In this document: in pieces, positions 5,802 to 6,750 of the stretch | Numbering within the stretch: position 1 is the first letter of the stretch | Layout: the number at the start of each line of letters is the position of its first letter | Assembly (NCBI GenBank): GCA_028276305.1 | Contig: JAPYWO010000067.1 | Coordinates: 1 to 6,750 of the forward strand | DNA: 6,750 nt | Reading direction: 5' to 3' | DNA from: Candidatus Thermokryptus sp. | GTDB lineage: Bacteria; Bacteroidota; Ignavibacteria; Kryptoniales; Kryptoniaceae | Translations under genes and position numbers: made by a program | Notes under the pieces: generated by a model | Seen by the model: the letters and a program-made list of their open reading frames with translations, nothing else | Told to the model about the DNA's origin: nothing | Database searches by the model: none

Positions 5802-6750
5802 AAGTTTCAACCGATGTTAATTTGAAACTCCCATATTGATCAACGAAGACGAATTTTCTCCTTATAGGTTCATAATACCAAATTTCTTCAGTTGGTTTTC
5901 CCGGGGAGTACTTTCTTTCAATTTTTGTCGGTTGTCCATATATGATGTAAATTTTCCCCCTGTCGGTCCTTGCGCCATCCCTTTCACGCAAAGTTGAGAA
6001 ATTCATAAAAGCGTAATCAACTCTTCTGTAAAATTCAGCCATAAGCTCATTATAAACGGTGTTTGGGGTTGGGTCCCTTTGCGCCCAGAACTCTTTGAAT
6101 TTCTGCAACCTCGCCTGTGGAGTCCCAAACCTCAATTTAGCCATTTCATCTGGCGAAGCAATGTATTCAAGAATATCTATCGCATAATCAAGATTTTGAA
6201 GCGAAAATGGCATATCAACCCATTCAACAGTGAATTTCCTCGTGAATTCCTTTTCCACCTGAATTTTATTTACATCCTTAAACTTAACCGCAAGCGTCAA
6301 TTCATATTCACCGAGATCAAGCGAATCCCCGCTAACTGGGATCAAAAGCGAATAATAATTTTTCGGAGCAGATGGGCTTAAAAGATAAGTGAAAATCGTA
6401 TCCCCAGGGTTTTCCCTGAACACAAACTCCATATCATTTCTTATCTTGTCAACCTCAATGCTCTCGCTTTTTATTGTCCTTTTTCTGCCAAACTCAGCAA
6501 AATAAGTTATTGAATACTTCACCTCGCTTGGTTTGTCAGTGAATTGAATATACGCTATAAAACCCTTTCCGAAATTGACTCTGTTGCCGATGTTCGTCGG
6601 GATTAAAACCATGGTGTCTCCCCTTTCCTTGACCTCTTGAATTATAACGAGATCTGACGCATCAAAGAAACCGGGCTTAAATGCCTTAACTTTGAGCTTT
6701 CTCTCGCGCTTTAAAATTTGATTTGACTGTTCATCTTCAAGTATAAGTGT
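5791..6750 (-). CDS. GWxTD domain-containing protein (5' partial)
   Basis: A protein of unknown function from a family typical of Bacteroidota and relatives, where members usually carry a signal peptide and are thought to be exported. The frame is open to the right window edge, so the N-terminus and any signal peptide are missing; 319 residues are visible. The Met at 6612 is internal: the 46 codons before it read through with plausible coding sequence (ASDLVIIQEVKERGD). The visible part is beta-rich up to about residue 176, then a helical region with EFWAQRDPTPNTVYNELMAEF, and the signature block RDGARTDRGKIYIIYGQP. The name-giving motif is GARTD (5962-5976), with Ala in place of Trp. The C-terminus (EEIWYYEP, then strands) fits the family end. 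The last 11 bp overlap pdxA, so this gene probably leads the block, unless more genes lie upstream outside the window. No enzyme activity can be assigned. Confidence 0.9.
   Translation of the reverse strand, partial: TLILEDEQSNQILKRERKLKVKAFKPGFFDASDLVIIQEVKERGDTMVLIPTNIGNRVNFGKGFIAYIQFTDKPSEVKYSITYFAEFGRKRTIKSESIEVDKIRNDMEFVFRENPGDTIFTYLLSPSAPKNYYSLLIPVSGDSLDLGEYELTLAVKFKDVNKIQVEKEFTRKFTVEWVDMPFSLQNLDYAIDILEYIASPDEMAKLRFGTPQARLQKFKEFWAQRDPTPNTVYNELMAEFYRRVDYAFMNFSTLRERDGARTDRGKIYIIYGQPTKIERKYSPGKPTEEIWYYEPIRRKFVFVDQYGSFKLTSVETYAP

Noticed and set aside
5802..5810. TTG start for pdxA
   Set aside because: ATG 5801 gives the family-typical N-terminus; the extra three residues have no support.
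5791..6612. GWxTD protein as a complete gene starting at ATG 6612
   Set aside because: The same frame continues without a stop through 6613-6750 with coding-like sequence, so the gene is cut by the window edge.
1..6750. CRISPR arrays, tRNA or rRNA genes, insertion sequences, prophage genes
   Set aside because: By eye I found no regularly spaced repeats, cloverleaf-like segments, transposase motifs or terminal inverted repeats, and the genes leave almost no free space.

Overview
The window is AT-rich bacterial DNA, densely packed with genes, in two convergent blocks. The proteins point to the FCB group (Bacteroidota, Ignavibacteriota, Kryptonia or relatives). A GWxTD-domain protein, a family concentrated in those phyla, lies at the right edge. 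PdxA carries the GDINGIG variant of its N-terminal motif, which I associate with Bacteroidota-type enzymes. Shine-Dalgarno sites are mostly weak, as is common in that group. The Lys/Glu/Ile-rich proteins would suit a thermophile, but that is only an impression. I cannot name a genus.

Left block, + strand, 1-2765: four signalling genes. The first, cut by the window edge, is a receiver domain with all its phosphorylation residues. It overlaps by 4 bp a second gene in which an intact receiver is joined to a histidine-kinase-type dimerisation helix (H-box HEINNP) with no ATPase domain. After a 147-bp gap holding a possible promoter comes a second pair. This is a receiver-like protein with Glu in place of the phosphoacceptor Asp, followed 4 bp later by a three-helix membrane protein with a GAF-like segment, an H-box and a shortened ATPase-like domain. 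That domain has lost the G1 box and the ATP lid. A strong intrinsic terminator at 2796-2830 ends the block.

Right block, - strand, 6750-2825: four overlapping genes read leftwards, in the order GWxTD-domain protein (5' end outside the window), pdxA, a class I glycerate kinase and a stand-alone homocysteine S-methyltransferase domain. Overlaps of 11, 4 and 16 bp argue for one transcript with coupled translation. The three enzymes touch vitamin B6, three-carbon acid and methyl/methionine metabolism. Why they are linked to an envelope-type GWxTD protein is not clear from the sequence.

The most interesting material is the left block: three consecutive two-component proteins, each missing part of the usual phosphorelay chemistry in a different way. 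I see no tRNA, rRNA, CRISPR array, insertion sequence or phage gene.
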